Source: Takakia lepidozioides
Lineage: Eukaryota; Streptophyta; Takakiopsida; Takakiales; Takakiaceae
Reading direction: 5' to 3'
Length of the DNA: 64,000 bases
Assembly (NCBI GenBank): GCA_030704615.1
Contig: CM060732.1
Coordinates: forward strand, 41,025,053-41,089,052
Position 1 is the stretch's first letter. Every line of letters starts with the position of its first letter. The position numbers were made by a program, and so were the translations under genes. The notes under the pieces were generated by a model. It had not been told where the DNA came from and made no database searches. It saw nothing but the letters and a program-made list of their open reading frames with translations. Below, one piece after another: positions 42,986 through 55,489 of this stretch.

Positions 42986-43405
42986 TACTACCACACCAAA
43001 ATGGTTTCAAAATTCAAACTTGGAGATTGCTAAGTCCTGAAGGACAGTGTGCTTCCTGTGGATGTACCAGAATAGTACAGCTGCGCAAAGTTGGATCCCT
43101 CTTATGTTTGAGGTAGTGCTTCTTCACTGTCTCCAAGAACTGCCATTTGGATCCATGACATTCAGTGCAATTGCAAAGCATTTTCTTGTTCCCATTTGAT
43201 ATTACGCCTCCTCGAGTCGCCATAGTCTGTCATCTCGTAATCGCATGCGTGGCTCATATGCACCATGACGGCCGAACAAACGTTGAACGTTCATAGCTCG
43301 TAGTATGCAATGCCCTATAGAGCCTCTGCAACTTTGTGTCCTCAGTGCTCTCTCTACAATATATCTACCTCTTGCGGTGTGTGCTAGTGAGCTGCATGAT
43401 CATTC

Positions 43406-46400
43406 ATGGTGAAGTCCAAGGTTGTCATTGCTCCTCTTACTGAGTATGAGAAGCTACGTGAGGCTAACATTGTCATCCTTCACGGCAAAGTTGAAGCAAG
43501 ACTTCGAAAGGTAAGGATCGAACAGTTCAGTGACCCAATCCTTTGACAATGCATGCATGGCTAACAGGGTGATCTCTTCCCATTTGCACGGTAGATGAGG
43601 TGTGATCGAGAGGCGGCGTTGTTGGTGTGAATGTAGAAAAGGCTTGAAAAGTGCAAGTTGAGTGTAGTTTAGGGTATAGGAGTGCATTCATAGCAGTAGG
43701 CGGGAGTGAACCGCATTTGACGGGCAGCCATTGGGATAGCGGTAAGGCACTTCATCGTTTTCTAGCTCCTTTATGAACATTAGGGTATGAGCTGCATTTG
43801 TCTTGTGTTAGTCGTTTAAGAGGGGAGATAGTCAAGTAACCTGTGGGCCGCAATGGAGGTATTTTTGCAGGATTACGGTTGTGAAACCGCGTCGGAAGGC
43901 ACGGTCTCGTGGAGCTCCTATCAAAGGTCCGGCAAGACGAAGTTCCGAACTCGTACAACTGCCAAGCCCAAAGTAATTTTTGACATAGACGACGACGATC
44001 CTTACCTCCCACCACAAAAGGGAGCAGTACAGGAAGGGACTGGGGATTCAACCGACTCCATGTCGGAGGACGCAGATGCAGGCACAGTGGCGCACGCAGG
44101 GAAAAAACGTGGTGCAGGCACACCGTCTCCATTTGTGAGTGCATTTTATGGGCATATTTGTAGTCTTTCACCACTTATTAGGTGAGCACAACCTCATGAG
44201 TGCCGAATAGTATTATGCGGACTTCATTAGGGGCCATGATCCGGCGAGGGATTGTTTAAATACTTGGCAAATTTAATTGCGTGTCAATATTCTTCTTCTT
44301 TCTGATTCTTTCATTGTATCTATGATCCTTCTATAGCCATCAACTATCAGCCTGATGAGATCATTGAAGAGCTCAAAGAAATCCTGGCCAAGCTATTTGA
44401 ATATGTCCCACGTGACTTGGATGATATTGCGTTACGAAACACAATAGGCACAATTATGAAGTCCCGACGGCATGACTTGCACAAGGAATGACAAAAAGGT
44501 GGGGGGAAATCCATGGACGTGTCTGATGAGCATTGGAAGAGCCTCACCTCCTACTGGAGTACAGAACAGTACTCCAAAGTGCAGTCCCACTTGAAGACAG
44601 CAAATGCATGCATTCAAAATCACACCAAAACGGGCCGGGGAGGGAAAGACAGCATGTAGGCACGCTTAGTAAGAACCCTCATGAGCTTTCTCACTGTACT
44701 CCTCTCAATACATTCTATGAATGTCAATCTTTAATGTTGGTTGGCTTATGGTTTAGTATTTCAAGCAATTTTGGAGCTGAGCTTTAGTAAAAAATTATTT
44801 ATGTGCTGACATGATTGTTCAATCTTGACGTTGCATTATCTTCAGTGGTTTTGTTATGGTTTTGTATGGTTGAGCCATTGAGTACAAATTGCACATTGGC
44901 TTCATATTGTTTGTTATGTTGGGTTCATATGTAGGAAAGAGAAACTGGGTGCCCCCCTACGTTGGCTGACATACAAGAATACTCTGTCTCAAGGATGTCA
45001 GCTGGGAGCGATAGGCGGGTAAGTGAGACTCAACAACCATGTGCTTTCAGTACATGTGTGCCCTGTGTATTATAGCACGTCTGGTTGCTCAAGTTCTTAG
45101 TGAATGATCTAAGTGTTGAAAGAATGTACTCATAAGAGTGCCAGTGTGTTGATTGACAAAACTGAGTTTGGTACCTCTAACCACTTCCTGGTTTGGACTG
45201 AGATCTGTTGGGTTTGGGTTTGTTGATTTTCACTATAAGCCAACATTGTATCCCTAGGATGGCCCTGTTTGGCCACGTCTAAGTCCATCAAGGGGCTTAG
45301 TAGAGGGTTAACACATTTTACTTCAGAAATTGCTGGGTGTGATCATTGTATCCCTAGGACTGCATGTGTGGTAGAAGGACCTGTGCCTGAATTTACTGCT
45401 TTGCTAGAACAAAAGTGGGACCAGTATTTTTGTACAGGTGAACATGTTGTAGTCATGGTTGCCAACGTTTGATGAATATGTGTCTGGTTGGTGTGATCAC
45501 CCAATATGGATTGATAGGTAAGGTGCATGATGTTGTGCTCAAATATTGGCAGGTGGAAAAAAACTTGCTGGAACATGTTGTCTTATGCATTTTGGTCTAT
45601 ATGGTAGGAAGCGAGTGTAGCGTATTTTGCCATAGTCGGAAAGGTGGATGCAATGGAAAAACAAGTCGAACATGATGGACTCTCAGAAGGCAATGATGCT
45701 CAAATTGGGGGTTAATGTCCCCCTGGCAGGTCCAGTGACATCTGGCATGAATGGTTCTGGTGTCATTGTATCAAAAAGATTGGCGGAGCGGTTTGAGACC
45801 GTAACTGGCGATCAATCTCAACTCTCCCCTAACCCTATCACTGATGATGGTTTGCATCTGTCCAAGCAGTTCGCCATAGGGAATGCAGGCACTGAGGCAG
45901 CAATTTCAAGTCAGCCTGCCTCTGGTACAAAGGAAGGTACTGATCATGGTGCCCGTGATATGTCTGAGAAGCCTGGTACACCGGATTCAGGTATGCATGA
46001 TTCCTTGGGGAATTCACATGGGGAGGATGGGACAGATGCTACGGCATTTCAATTGGTTTTGCATCCCACTAGGGCTGATATGTTGAAGCCAGGTGAGTGT
46101 TTACAGTCTCCCCCACCTCGCAAGCACTTGCTAGTTTTGGATGTGAATGGATTGCTCTGTGAATCCATTCATGTTGCTAGTGGTCCAACAACTGTTCCCA
46201 AAGGATTTGTGGGGAAGTTGTGTGGGATGAAAATGGTAGTTTTGAGACCCAACTGTATTTCTTTTTTGCAAAAGTGTTTTGCACACTTTGAGGTGGCAGT
46301 GTGGTCTTGCTGCAAAGCTCGCAACTTCATTCCGATGGTGGACTTTATTTTCAAAGGGCACACTAATCTTATTTTCCAGTGGGATGCCCTTTACTGTGAA

Positions 46401-47688
46401 GAACTTACTGACCCATTGGCTAGGGGGGCTGATGCAAAGCCCATATATTTGAAGAACCTATCAAGAGTGTGGGCAGAGTGGCCAGAATGGGGTCCTGAAG
46501 ACACTCTTCTTGTTGATGACACACCAAGAAAGACATCAAACAATCCTCCATTTAGTGGGATGTATCCGGAGCCATGGAAAATGCGATCATCAGGGCCAAA
46601 AGATGGCTATCTACTCGATTGTTGTGGCCGTTCTTGGAGAGGGCAAGCAAGACTCCTAGTATTCCACAGTTTCTGAAGTCTGAGCCTCTCTTTGGAGAAC
46701 AACCCTACAATTCTGCTCTGTGTAATCGTCAGAAGGTACAACAATGTAATGTAAGTCTGGTCTACATTTGGAATTCTTGGGTTGCTTGTGAATTGCATGA
46801 GCAGTGGGTTTCTCTTGAGTGAGCTATGTAGCTAGTGTATTTCAGGTTGTAATGCCACTGAAGAAATTGTAATGGTTTGTGATATAGGGACCCATGATGA
46901 AGCGGCTCCATGTTGTCAACAAGTCAGCAGAGGAGCTGGCTCTAGCAGTTCTTGCAGCCGCCTGAAAGTCAGCTTGGTGTAAGTCCATGACCTTCTTTTC
47001 CAATTTTGTTTATGTGGCCACTGGAGTGTAGACTACCGTCCTTCACGTTTGCTGTATCCTTGTGGTCATATCCTTCCGCATCCAGTGGGAGACCATTGTG
47101 AGGGATTTACTTCAGTTTATTGCTAAGGGTAGGTACAGAAAGTACTCATAAGACCTTGTGTTTGGCATAGCCTTTTGGGTAGGTAGGTAGAGAGAACGAA
47201 ATTGAAATGTGTGTGTGTGTGTATGTATGTTGTTTGCTGCAATTTGTTGGCTGTAGACCTTCCTGCCTACCCTTCCTTCCTCCCATCCCTCCCTCCATCC
47301 CTATTAGTAGTTTCAGCCCCCCTCCCAGTACTTAAGTACTATAATGCTTGGACCTCTGTAGTCTAGCGTGCATGGTATTTTCACTCATTGTTTTTGCTGG
47401 TGGGTGCCGGGATGACAGTTTAAGGTGGGAGACCAAGTTCGGCTCCTTAACGTGATGTCCAAACGGACAAAGGTTGGATCAGGGATTATATGTAATCTGC
47501 AAGGCTACAAGGTAAGTGAGGGCTACCCTGATGTGCCAGCTGAGTATGCGGCTATATACATCAAAGAGACATACGTCACTAACGCTCCTTTACCATATCT
47601 CAACGATGTTAAGAAACATACCGTGTTGGGGGATGTGGTAGGAAGCACCACACTTTGGAGTTTGAAGCTACTGAGACATGAGGTTTAG
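43406..47688 (+). pseudogene. Second CACTA gene (Ptta/En/Spm transposase_24 type)
   Basis: Divergent from tnp2, with 182 bp between their starts. Exon 1 is 43406-43510 (35 codons, GTAAGG donor). Exon 2 (about 43872-44133) is rich in DDDD and Ser/Glu. An exon from 44337 contains IMKSRRHDLHK and WKSLTSYWSTEQYSKVQSHL, the pattern of plant Ptta/En/Spm transposases. An exon near 44934-45018 (TGCPPTLADIQEYS) and a C-terminal exon (about 47420-47688, FKVGDQVRLLNVMSK) follow. Stops TGA 44489 and TAG 44657 interrupt the third exon. Such proteins (TNPA-like) bind subterminal repeats and help transposition. An FCP1-like segment lies between its last two recognisable exons. Confidence 0.6.
45648..46735 (+). 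pseudogene. FCP1-homology (HAD-type) phosphatase-like segment captured in the CACTA element
   Basis: One long open stretch (to 46676) with the plant FCP1-like order. HLLVLDVNGLLCE matches the HAD nucleophile motif, with Asn in place of the second Asp. Next are VVLRPNCISFLQKCFAHF, VAVWSCCKARNF and DTLLVDDTPRKT. Near 46625 the frame shifts, and the continuation FLKSEPLFGEQPYN is in the next frame. Family members dephosphorylate Ser/Thr on proteins such as RNA polymerase II. It looks like host DNA picked up by the transposon; whether it is spliced with the flanking transposase exons is unknown. Confidence 0.65.
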
Positions 47689-47699
47689 GAAGTTCTACT

Positions 47700-48240
47700 A
47701 TTTTGTTTGTCAATAAAGCCCTTACTTCTAGCAGTATCTATTGAATCTAGTTTTTTCCAGGTAAGTGTTTTAGGGACATTGTGATTGAACAATGAAGCAT
47801 ATTTTGTGAATTTATATACAAAGACTGATTCGAACACCACATGAATGTGTTTGCTGTGATTGTGATGTTGCTGTTTCTATGGATGACATGTTTGATTGTA
47901 GTTGTCTTTCAGACTGTATGATATTGGTGCTTCTGTCAGTCTATGCAACAGGGTTGGTGGTAGAATCTTTCTTTGTCACACTTTGCAACTGCCAGCAGGG
48001 TTGGGGGTCCACTCTCTGGTCATTGGAAGATTAATGTAGGCTCTCCTTCCCTACAGAGGGGGTGTGTCTTGATATAGAGGGCCAATTGCTTTGCCAATTG
48101 CTGTGCTTATGAGAGCTCCACATGGTTTGTTTAAATTTCATATTAATTTACTTTAATTTACTATTTAAATTAGTCATTTGAAATTGAATAATATATAATA
48201 AATTTTAAAATCTACATGACCTACACGTGTCATTCACACA
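47700..48240. other. No recognised gene
   Basis: Spacer between the transposase_24 gene and the right subterminal array. Confidence 0.4.
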
Positions 48241-48790
48241 TACTCCAACAAGACCACGTGGCATCTGTAGTGTTGTAGTGAAATAGTCACACCCATCGTA
48301 ATGTAGTCATACATGTATTCAGGAAATGTGCCACATGTCATCCCCAGCGATGTACTGAGTAGTTATGTAGTCACACAATGTAGTCATGTAGTCATAAAGT
48401 TACGCCTACATCACTATACTCCATCCCACGATTTGGACACGTGTCATAGCAGAGGGATTACGTGTGTCACGCAGACAACTATCCATGTAGGCGGACTTCT
48501 GTAGTAATGTAGTTATCATGTTAGTCATGACATGTAGTCGTGTAGTCCACTGTACCATATGGTCACACATGTCAAATCCCAAGGAGCCCACGTGTCACGC
48601 ACAAGCCTCTCCATGTAGGCGCAATGCTGTAGTGATGTAGTCATAATGTACAGTCGTGTAATTATTTCTGTTATGACTACATCACCAAACCCTGCATCAC
48701 TATCCCATGCCACGTCCTCAGTGACGACCATGACTTCGCACTTATCACTCCGTAGTCATGGTAGAACTGACTTCGTGTTTGTCACTGTAG
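48240..48790. repeat. Right TGTAGTCAT subterminal array of the CACTA element
   Basis: About fifteen GTAGTCAT/GTAGTCAC-type motifs, mirroring the left array. Confidence 0.75.
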
Positions 48791-48815
48791 AGTGAGGTAG
48801 GCGTAAAAGCACTTA

Positions 48816-49575
48816 TCATGTGTTGTCGTCCAGGCTGTCTATGTGCATGTCCATGTTAGTCCTCTCAGACAACTCAATATCCACTGCACTGGACAGTGGA
48901 CCTTGCCCTTCAAAGTCTTTGTTGCGGATAACATTGTCTGTCGAACTAGCAGACCGCCGGGTGGGAACATCGGCAGACTCACTTGAGTCGCTGATGGGTA
49001 TAATCTGGGCACTGGGACCTTTGGGGCAGCCGCGTTTGGGACGGACCACCCGGCTGGGAAGCCATGCTTGCATCGCGAGCAGACCTTGCCACTTTCGCTT
49101 GGGCCTTTTTTGCGGCCCCATCACTGAGTTTTTGCTTGCAGGGAGGCACTTCCTCGAAACCCGTTGCAGCCACCTTTCCAGCAGCCCGCCAGTACCGTTG
49201 GCGCAATTCTTCATAACTTTGAGGGACAGGGTTTGCGCCGCGGGTTCTGAAAACAACGTCATCTCGTGCTTTCTGTGATACTGGTATGGGCCAGGGCTTG
49301 AAATTAGGAGGAATGGTGGCCTTGCATCCCGTGTCCACATAATGCCAGTTTAACTGGATTTTGTCCTTTATGTTCTCCTCACAAAAATGACACTTGAGCC
49401 TATTCTTCTTCCATTCAGGGTTTTCCGACCTTGCAACCTTCAGATCCACACATGCTTCCACTATTTTACGATCGTACTCCATTGGTGAGTACCAGTATCT
49501 TCGCAGCTTCTTCAACCGCGTCATGTGCACAAACTCCATCCAGTCCGGTCCACCCTTCGCGCAAGCATCCTCCAT
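48816..49575 (-). pseudogene. BED-like zinc-finger protein gene of the outer element
   Basis: Minus strand from 49575. The ORF has a basic N-terminal part, then LKCHFCEENIKDKIQLNWHY, then a Cys, a C2HC/BED-like finger of the kind found at the N-terminus of transposases and DNA-binding domestication products. A Lys/Ala-rich stretch follows. Near 49040 the frame shifts by one; the continuation has RGCPKGP, PISDSSES and a C-terminus ending at 48816. It could be a complete small DNA-binding protein, or the first exon of a transposase whose catalytic part was displaced by the CACTA insertion 22 bp beyond its stop. Confidence 0.4.
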
Positions 49576-49984
49576 CGCCTCTTACAACACAGAAGACCTG
49601 CAAGAAGGACTGCGAAGAACAGACTACAAAGAACACAATGCAAAGAGGACTACAAAGAATGATTACAAACGACTTCCTGCGAGGAGAAAAACGAGGACAG
49701 AAAGAGAAGAGAAAGAGACAATGACAATGACGACGAACACAACTGCCTACGAGCGCAACGGGAGCAACGGTGTGCACGACGGTTGGGACTACAGGACGCT
49801 CCACATTTGCGCGCACGGAAGAAAGACGAACGTTCAGTCAAAAGGTGAGAAGGCGGGAAGGTGAAGTTGAAGGCCACGCTGACACCAGACCGGACATGCC
49901 GTCTCGCCGGCTCGATGTGGTGCGCATTCATTGACACCGTCACCGCCGCCATGGCATTTAAAAGGTCCGCTGGATCCGACGGTC

Positions 49985-50560
49985 TAGCAGACTCCCAGCC
50001 AACAGACCGCAGGTGCAACAAACCTCGTGTCCACCAGACCTCAGGTGCCACATACCTCGGGTACAGGTTGCGTCTTCAGTCGGCAATCCACTATGCATCA
50101 TAAACAGACTGCGTGCTGGACATGAACGGCATAACAGACTCCCCACAGTTAATAGGCTGACAGCTGAAAACACCGCCCATGCTTGTAACTGAATGCCCTT
50201 ACTTCTCAACAGTCTGTCGGAGGAACAGACTGACGATCAACGGACAAACTGCAAGAGAGAGCACACTGTCAGTCAACAGACTGGCTGGTCAACGGATTGA
50301 TAGTTCGGTCGCCATCTGCAACAGACTACCGGTAGACTACACTACCACAGACAGAGCAGACTACCGACGGACGAACAGACTGCTGGCAGACTAGACTGAC
50401 GGTGCATCAGAAAGAGCAGACTCTCGGCACATAGACTGCCGGCAGTCTACACTGACGGTGCAACAAACAGACCAAATGACAGGCCAAAAGACTGACAGGA
50501 CAATAGACTCAGCGACGCAAAGCTCGAACACACACGTTTTGGCTGCACATCCATGATGAA
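49985..50560. repeat. Right ACAGACTG subterminal array
   Basis: About eighteen AACAGACTG/CAGACTAC-type motifs, including GACTGCCGGCAGTC-like inverted pairs. They match the left array at 23885-24490. Confidence 0.75.
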
Positions 50561-50720
50561 ACTGTTTTGCACAACAGACTCACGAAAACATACTCCAAAG
50601 GACCTACAATTTGAAGGACACAAAATGACTGTTGAACCGCAAATATGTACAAGGAGGCCAATGGTCGAAATCAGGTTTTTTTTCAACAGACTCACGATAA
50701 CACAACCGAAAATACACAAT

Positions 50721-53700
50721 TGAGGAAGACTCACAATCACTAAGTACAAAAAAGACCATAGCAGTTTCATCGCTGGATACGGAATCTGCAATGTTTATAC
50801 GCCCTCATGTGGATATGCTCCGGCGATTTTCGCTATCATCTTGCCCATGGTTTCCGTTGCGGACTGAAGAGGTGAAGTGACTGACGGATGCTTCCAGCAC
50901 ACCATGAATACTATAAAATTTAAGAAGACCATAAAGCAATGTTTACTAAGGACATGTTTAGGCAGGCTTGATTGCACTTGGGCTTAGATGGACCTCGACA
51001 TAGGAGACGCACTTGGATACATAGGAAATTGCACTTGGTCTTAGGTTTCAATTCTTCACATGTGGGCCAACGGCATGGGCTACACTAGGCACTTGAACTG
51101 TAACAAGAATCGTCCTATGAGTTTCCAATTGATGTCATATCTGAGAGCCTGGTTGGAATCAAAGAGTACATGCGTTGCTGGTTGAGCTGGCTGTTGTTTG
51201 GAGATCCAGTCATGGTGGCGGAAACGAAGAAGGTGACAGAAGGTAGGAAAAAATCGAACGTCAATTCCTGCAAGCTTAAAATAGCAAGCCCGTACGGTGA
51301 TCGTAACCATAGCGAAGTTGGCCTCCAAAGGAAGGGCAGATTGTGAGAGACGAAGTGCAAATAAAACCCTAAACCCCAAATATGGATCACATCCATTTTA
51401 GCATCCATCCATCCAGCTATTCATCCATCCATACATCCATGCTCAAGCAGCCATACACTGTCATCATTAGTGTATGGCTAGCTACTTGTAAGGCACTCGG
51501 GCCAGCAAAATACAAAGGAAATTTCCTAAAAATTCTTTGCATCTATCATTAGGTGACCCCGGGACAGGGACCATTGGATCACCATCCCAACCAGGCTTTA
51601 GGGTTTGGGAAAATTGCTGGCGGCGGCCTGTCTTCTCCTTCATAATACCCCAAAGCATGTACTAAGACCTCATCACGCAAAGCTCGAGCTTTTGTCTCTC
51701 TCTGTAGCTTTCACCTGTTCTCGAGAGTTGAGGTCCGGCCTTAGACTTTCGTTACGATGTTTGTTACTAGCCCTGCTCCCTCTCCGATTTCTGTATTTAA
51801 CAGGCTTGACACGCAATGGGGAATCCTGGATGGAGTGAGGTAGGACGGAGGCCTGGACGAAATGGTCAAGTAGGACCTGGCTGTAACGGTCCAACTGAAC
51901 CATTCCCTCTAGCCCTCTGTCCGCTCATGCTAATCAAACGATTCCACAGGTCTTTCCGGTTTACAATGAGCAGATCCATGGGGTGGGATGTGTCGAGGCT
52001 CCAACACTTGGAGCTGATACGGTCAGCTATGCTGTCGGTTGGAGTTGAACTATGAACGGATGTTTGACACAAGGGGTCGTGTGCCTGTACAGTAAGGTCA
52101 TCCCAGAGGTGTCTTAGTTTGATTTCATCGTTGTGTTCTACTCGGTTCTTCTTCCCTTTAGGAAGCTGGAAGGGAAGCTGAAATATTTGTGATTTCCGCT
52201 CTACGTTACCCTGCTGTTCTGTATGCCGGTATGTCTAAGTGGGCTCAGTTCTGCGTGGGGTCAAAAACTGAGATGATGATAACTGAAAACTGATCTTGTG
52301 ATGAGGATCACTAAATTGTCTTCAAAGTTTTCTGATCGTCTACGACACCCCATCAGGGTTGACTCTCCTAGGCAGCGCTTGTGACTTCGGGCGTACATGT
52401 GAAACACCGAACTTCTTCGGAATGCAATGCTGGGGTTATTTTGGCGGCTACCAACAGAACTTGTGATTTTGTGCTTAGTGTGCAGCCCGAGTGGGTCGAT
52501 GCTGCTCAGTGCACAGTCTCGATATAGGTTCTCCTGCTATCGTAAGTGTGGTATGTTGGTTTTTGGAAATGGGCAATTGGAAATGAATGCTTATGGACGG
52601 TCGAGCGCCGACCAAAGAATCACGGACGGCGCTCAACATATACTGTAAGCTAAAGTGACAATGGTACACTCATTCTTGGTCCTGATTACTGATCGACTGA
52701 TATATGTGGTCCAGATATTTTCTCCATTGTCCCATACAGAATTCGCGCTGCTCAAGCACAACCCAGTGACCATAGTTCTGTCCATATCTTGTGCCCTCCC
52801 CGTGCCGTCCTGCCCTTTGGGCACGGCTAAGCGTGTGTGATGCATGCAATCTCCCCAGTCTGTCTTCTCTCAGGATTTTGTTTTTTTACAAGTGGTGAAG
52901 CAGCTGATGTATCTGGGAGCAGATACTTTAGCAAGTGATCCACCTCGTCATTGACACCACGTTGCAGCTGCTAGATTTGTTTGCAGAGCTGTGTCTGGTG
53001 AGCCTTCTCCTCCCTGCTTTTGCCTATACCTTTTCGATCGTGTGCATTGGTGGGTCGGTAGGATGGTCCAGCCTTCATTCGTGACTGTTTGGAGGGAATT
53101 AGAAGATAGTTGGTCATACATGGAAAGCTCAACCCCAACGCACCAAGTAGCCCCCTGTTTGCTGGAGCCATGGCTCACAGGGAAATAACGAGAGGGTAAT
53201 AACGGTGCTACATGAAACCGGCGGTTATGGTCACACCTCCTTGGGACTGCTGCGGACTTCGCAGTTCTAGACTCACCCTCCAAACAGTCCATCCTACGCG
53301 AGTTGTAGTTTGGACAATTTCTCGCAGTGATGTTTGTAAGCAATTGCAGTGAAGTTAAAGAGTTTTCTGGTCTCTCGTTATGTGCTAAAATGCATGTACA
53401 TCAGCAGTTAGCCAAACTGAAGTCTGCATGCATTTCACGTTTATGTGAGGATTCAAGTACTGTATTCCTCCTAGAATATTTTCACTTACTCTGTCTCCTG
53501 TTTTATGCATGCAATGCCTTGTTCGGAGCTTTTGTTCTACAGAGCTTTGGTGGCCGCCTGCACTGGAAGCAGAGCACAGTAAATCTTGAGATATCGTTTC
53601 AGTGCCTAAGGCTCTTTGAAGCCCATGGGTGATCTGATTGTTGCTCAAGGACATTTGTAGACTAGTTATCTCCTGCTTGAGATCTGGTTGTTTCCTCTAA

Positions 53701-55485
53701 TCAGTTTCAGAAACTGAGGATTGTTTTTTGGTTCTCTTCTGAACGCTTTCTGTGTCGAAACACAAAATCAAGATTTCTTCAAGTTCGGTTTCTGTAACGC
53801 TTTGTCCTGCAAGGTGAAGTTGCAACCCTGCTCTATGCTGAGAAAGTGGCCTCAGAGCACAATGGATCTAGCTCCTCCAGCATGGAGAAATTTGTTGAGC
53901 AGCTGCTTTGATTTACAGATGAAACAAGTCAAGGATACTTGTCTTCAACTTGATATTGTTCATCTTCTCACTGCGTCAGAACATCAACTTAGACTTGCTC
54001 CTTCAGTTGTATCTGTAAACGGTTCCATAGACCTTGGGATTCCTCAGGACGCTATGAAACTTATTTTCGCCTCTCATGGCAGCACAAAACCCTGCCCAGC
54101 AATGTCGGTGAAGTGAGTGAAATAAGGAGATTTCGAGGCACGTGCGAATTTTGTAAAGCAAGTGCTTGATACACGCCGAAACCCTGCTATTCAAACTCAA
54201 CTTTGGCCTCGGATTCAAGCCTATGCAGAAAAGACGCCGCCGAAACTGCTGGTAAAGACACTGCTTCTCTGTAGCACCAACACTCTTCTGGTGCATTTCA
54301 GCTTCAGATTCCTCCTCGCCATCCGTACCATCTCCATCACCCATACCCTCCTGTGCTGCCGCATCCAAATCCGTTGTCATATCTAGAGCTATGCCTATGT
54401 ACTGTTCTAATATCCAGCGTCAACTAAATTCAGCAATTGAAGAAGACTCCTTGCTTTCAACCTCTCAGCAGAGTACAGGCCCACCTCTGCCATATAGCAT
54501 GCACAGACCAAAACTTTCGATGATGCCACCACCCACTTTCTTGGTTGCGGTCTGATTAAATCCATCTAGTTCGATAGTCCAAATTGCAGGAATGTGGAGT
54601 CTCCTGAGCAAATGAAGGACCCAAGAGAATCTCAACCGAAAATTTGTTCTTATTCTTGCTATATCCCCCTTACAAAGGCAGTCTCTGTGTTACTCGTGAT
54701 GTTGTCTGGCCTCCGGCAACATACTAGACTGGAGCTGCAACCAGTGCAGTTACCTTACTCATGGGCAACACAATCAGGGATCCTAATCTTTAGGAACTTC
54801 CAAAGACTAATTCCTGCACTCTTCACACAGTTACCTCCTGTTCAGCCTATAGTCAGTTCACCCTGGTCAATGATGAACAGCACAAGATGGTCCTTTCTCA
54901 AATCTAGAGAGCCATCCATAAAAACTGGGACTGATACGCTGAGTAGACTAATGGAAGCTTAAATCTGGACACAAGCTTGAACTTTGGGGTGTTCGGTCAT
55001 CTCAATGTGGGCTACAAAAGTGCGTCTCATTTCTGAGCTCAAACATTACAGGAAACAATCTACCGGAAAACAATCCAAGAACGACAACAACCGACACTGA
55101 GCAGGAGATACCTAGATGCATGAACTGGAGGAAAGTGCAGTTGACTGGTGAAAGGGCTCGCGAAGTGTCCCAGATTCCGGGATGCTGGAAGGAGGATGAC
55201 ATCACTCACGACCTTTTCACCAACAGGTTGACGTCTGTTCCAAAATGGAATGTCCATGGTGAGGGATTCTCTGAGCCCTCATTACGAACGATGGAGGATG
55301 TCCTGATCATGTTGAGGATTTGGTGAAAGCCTTGAATAATGCCAAAGACATTGAGCTCATGAATATGTTAGAGATTCAACTTTTGCCTTGCCCAATGTGT
55401 CCAGCTGGTGTCCAGCTCCTTGGAGTTGTAACTGGTGTATTGAAGCTGGCAGTTGGGAATCTGGTTTCTACGTTTCTACCAGATA
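50721..55485. other. Long stretch without a recognised gene
   Basis: Contains the dispersed repeat at about 50960-51095 also seen near 1560-1745, and a (CATC)n tract at 51395-51440. Short ORFs on both strands show no domain. An acidic minus-strand ORF start near 54380-54240 and a 131-codon plus-strand ORF at 53721-54116 might be exons but cannot be supported. Confidence 0.35.
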
Positions 55486-55489
55486 ACAG

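Larger units (their letters stand above)
27743..43223 (-). pseudogene. CACTA transposase tnp2 (TNPD-like), split by a retrotransposon
   Basis: Minus strand. Exon 1 (from 43223) has the N-terminal CNCTECHG...H zinc-finger-like segment. The next exon (about 42739-42650) has an acidic stretch, DSDDEEDRAEFGQG. The coding frame then resumes at 30837, on the other side of the 11.8-kb retroelement, and runs to 28829 through the tnp2 catalytic region (FGLALDGVNPY, YNLPPWLMRKKFF, HDYPAYG, GCPACG). After an in-frame TAA (28829) the same frame continues as DUF4218 (28807-28409: FPQSFFDVMTHLLVHLVDEL). A GTAAGT donor follows, and a last exon (28282-27743) has DUF4216-type sequence. Stop TGA at 27743. The protein binds subterminal repeats and cuts the CACTA ends; here the insertion and the TAA abolish it. 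Confidence 0.85.
24519..48794. mobile_element. CACTA (En/Spm-like) transposon, about 12.5 kb of its own DNA plus an 11.8-kb retrotransposon
   Basis: The left end is CACTACTACAGATTAAC at 24519. The right end near 48794 reads CTGTAGAGTG, an imperfect complement. Both ends are followed inward by many TGACTACA/TGTAGTCAT motifs (24540-24890; 48240-48790), the expected subterminal binding sites. It contains tnp2 (minus) and a Ptta/En/Spm-type gene (plus) in divergent order, plus a Ty3/gypsy insertion at 30838-42648. The 3-bp flanks (TCG and AGG) do not match, so the right boundary is provisional. Confidence 0.6.
23830..50720. mobile_element. Outer DNA transposon with ACAGACYG subterminal arrays, filled by nested elements
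   Basis: Dense ACAGACC/ACAGACTG-type repeats are found at 23885-24490 and again at 49985-50560, and I noticed them nowhere else in the window. Such paired arrays are typical of the subterminal regions of hAT- or CACTA-like elements. Between them, next to the right array, is a BED-like zinc-finger gene (48816-49575). The remaining 24 kb is a CACTA element with further insertions. No convincing matched terminal repeats were found; CAGGGTCTTTGC at 23820 would suit a hAT end, but its partner is not evident. Confidence 0.4.

Noticed and set aside
47205-47335. GT-rich and CCTTCC-rich tract as a promoter
   Set aside because: Simple-sequence DNA inside the CACTA element, with no evidence of initiation.
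49394-49864. Plus-strand ORFs opposite the BED-like gene
   Set aside because: Biased Arg/Lys/Thr composition without domain; the minus strand carries the zinc-finger-like pattern.
53721-54962. Host gene on either strand
   Set aside because: Several ORFs of 120-130 codons but no family, no consistent exon borders and frames change without splice signals.
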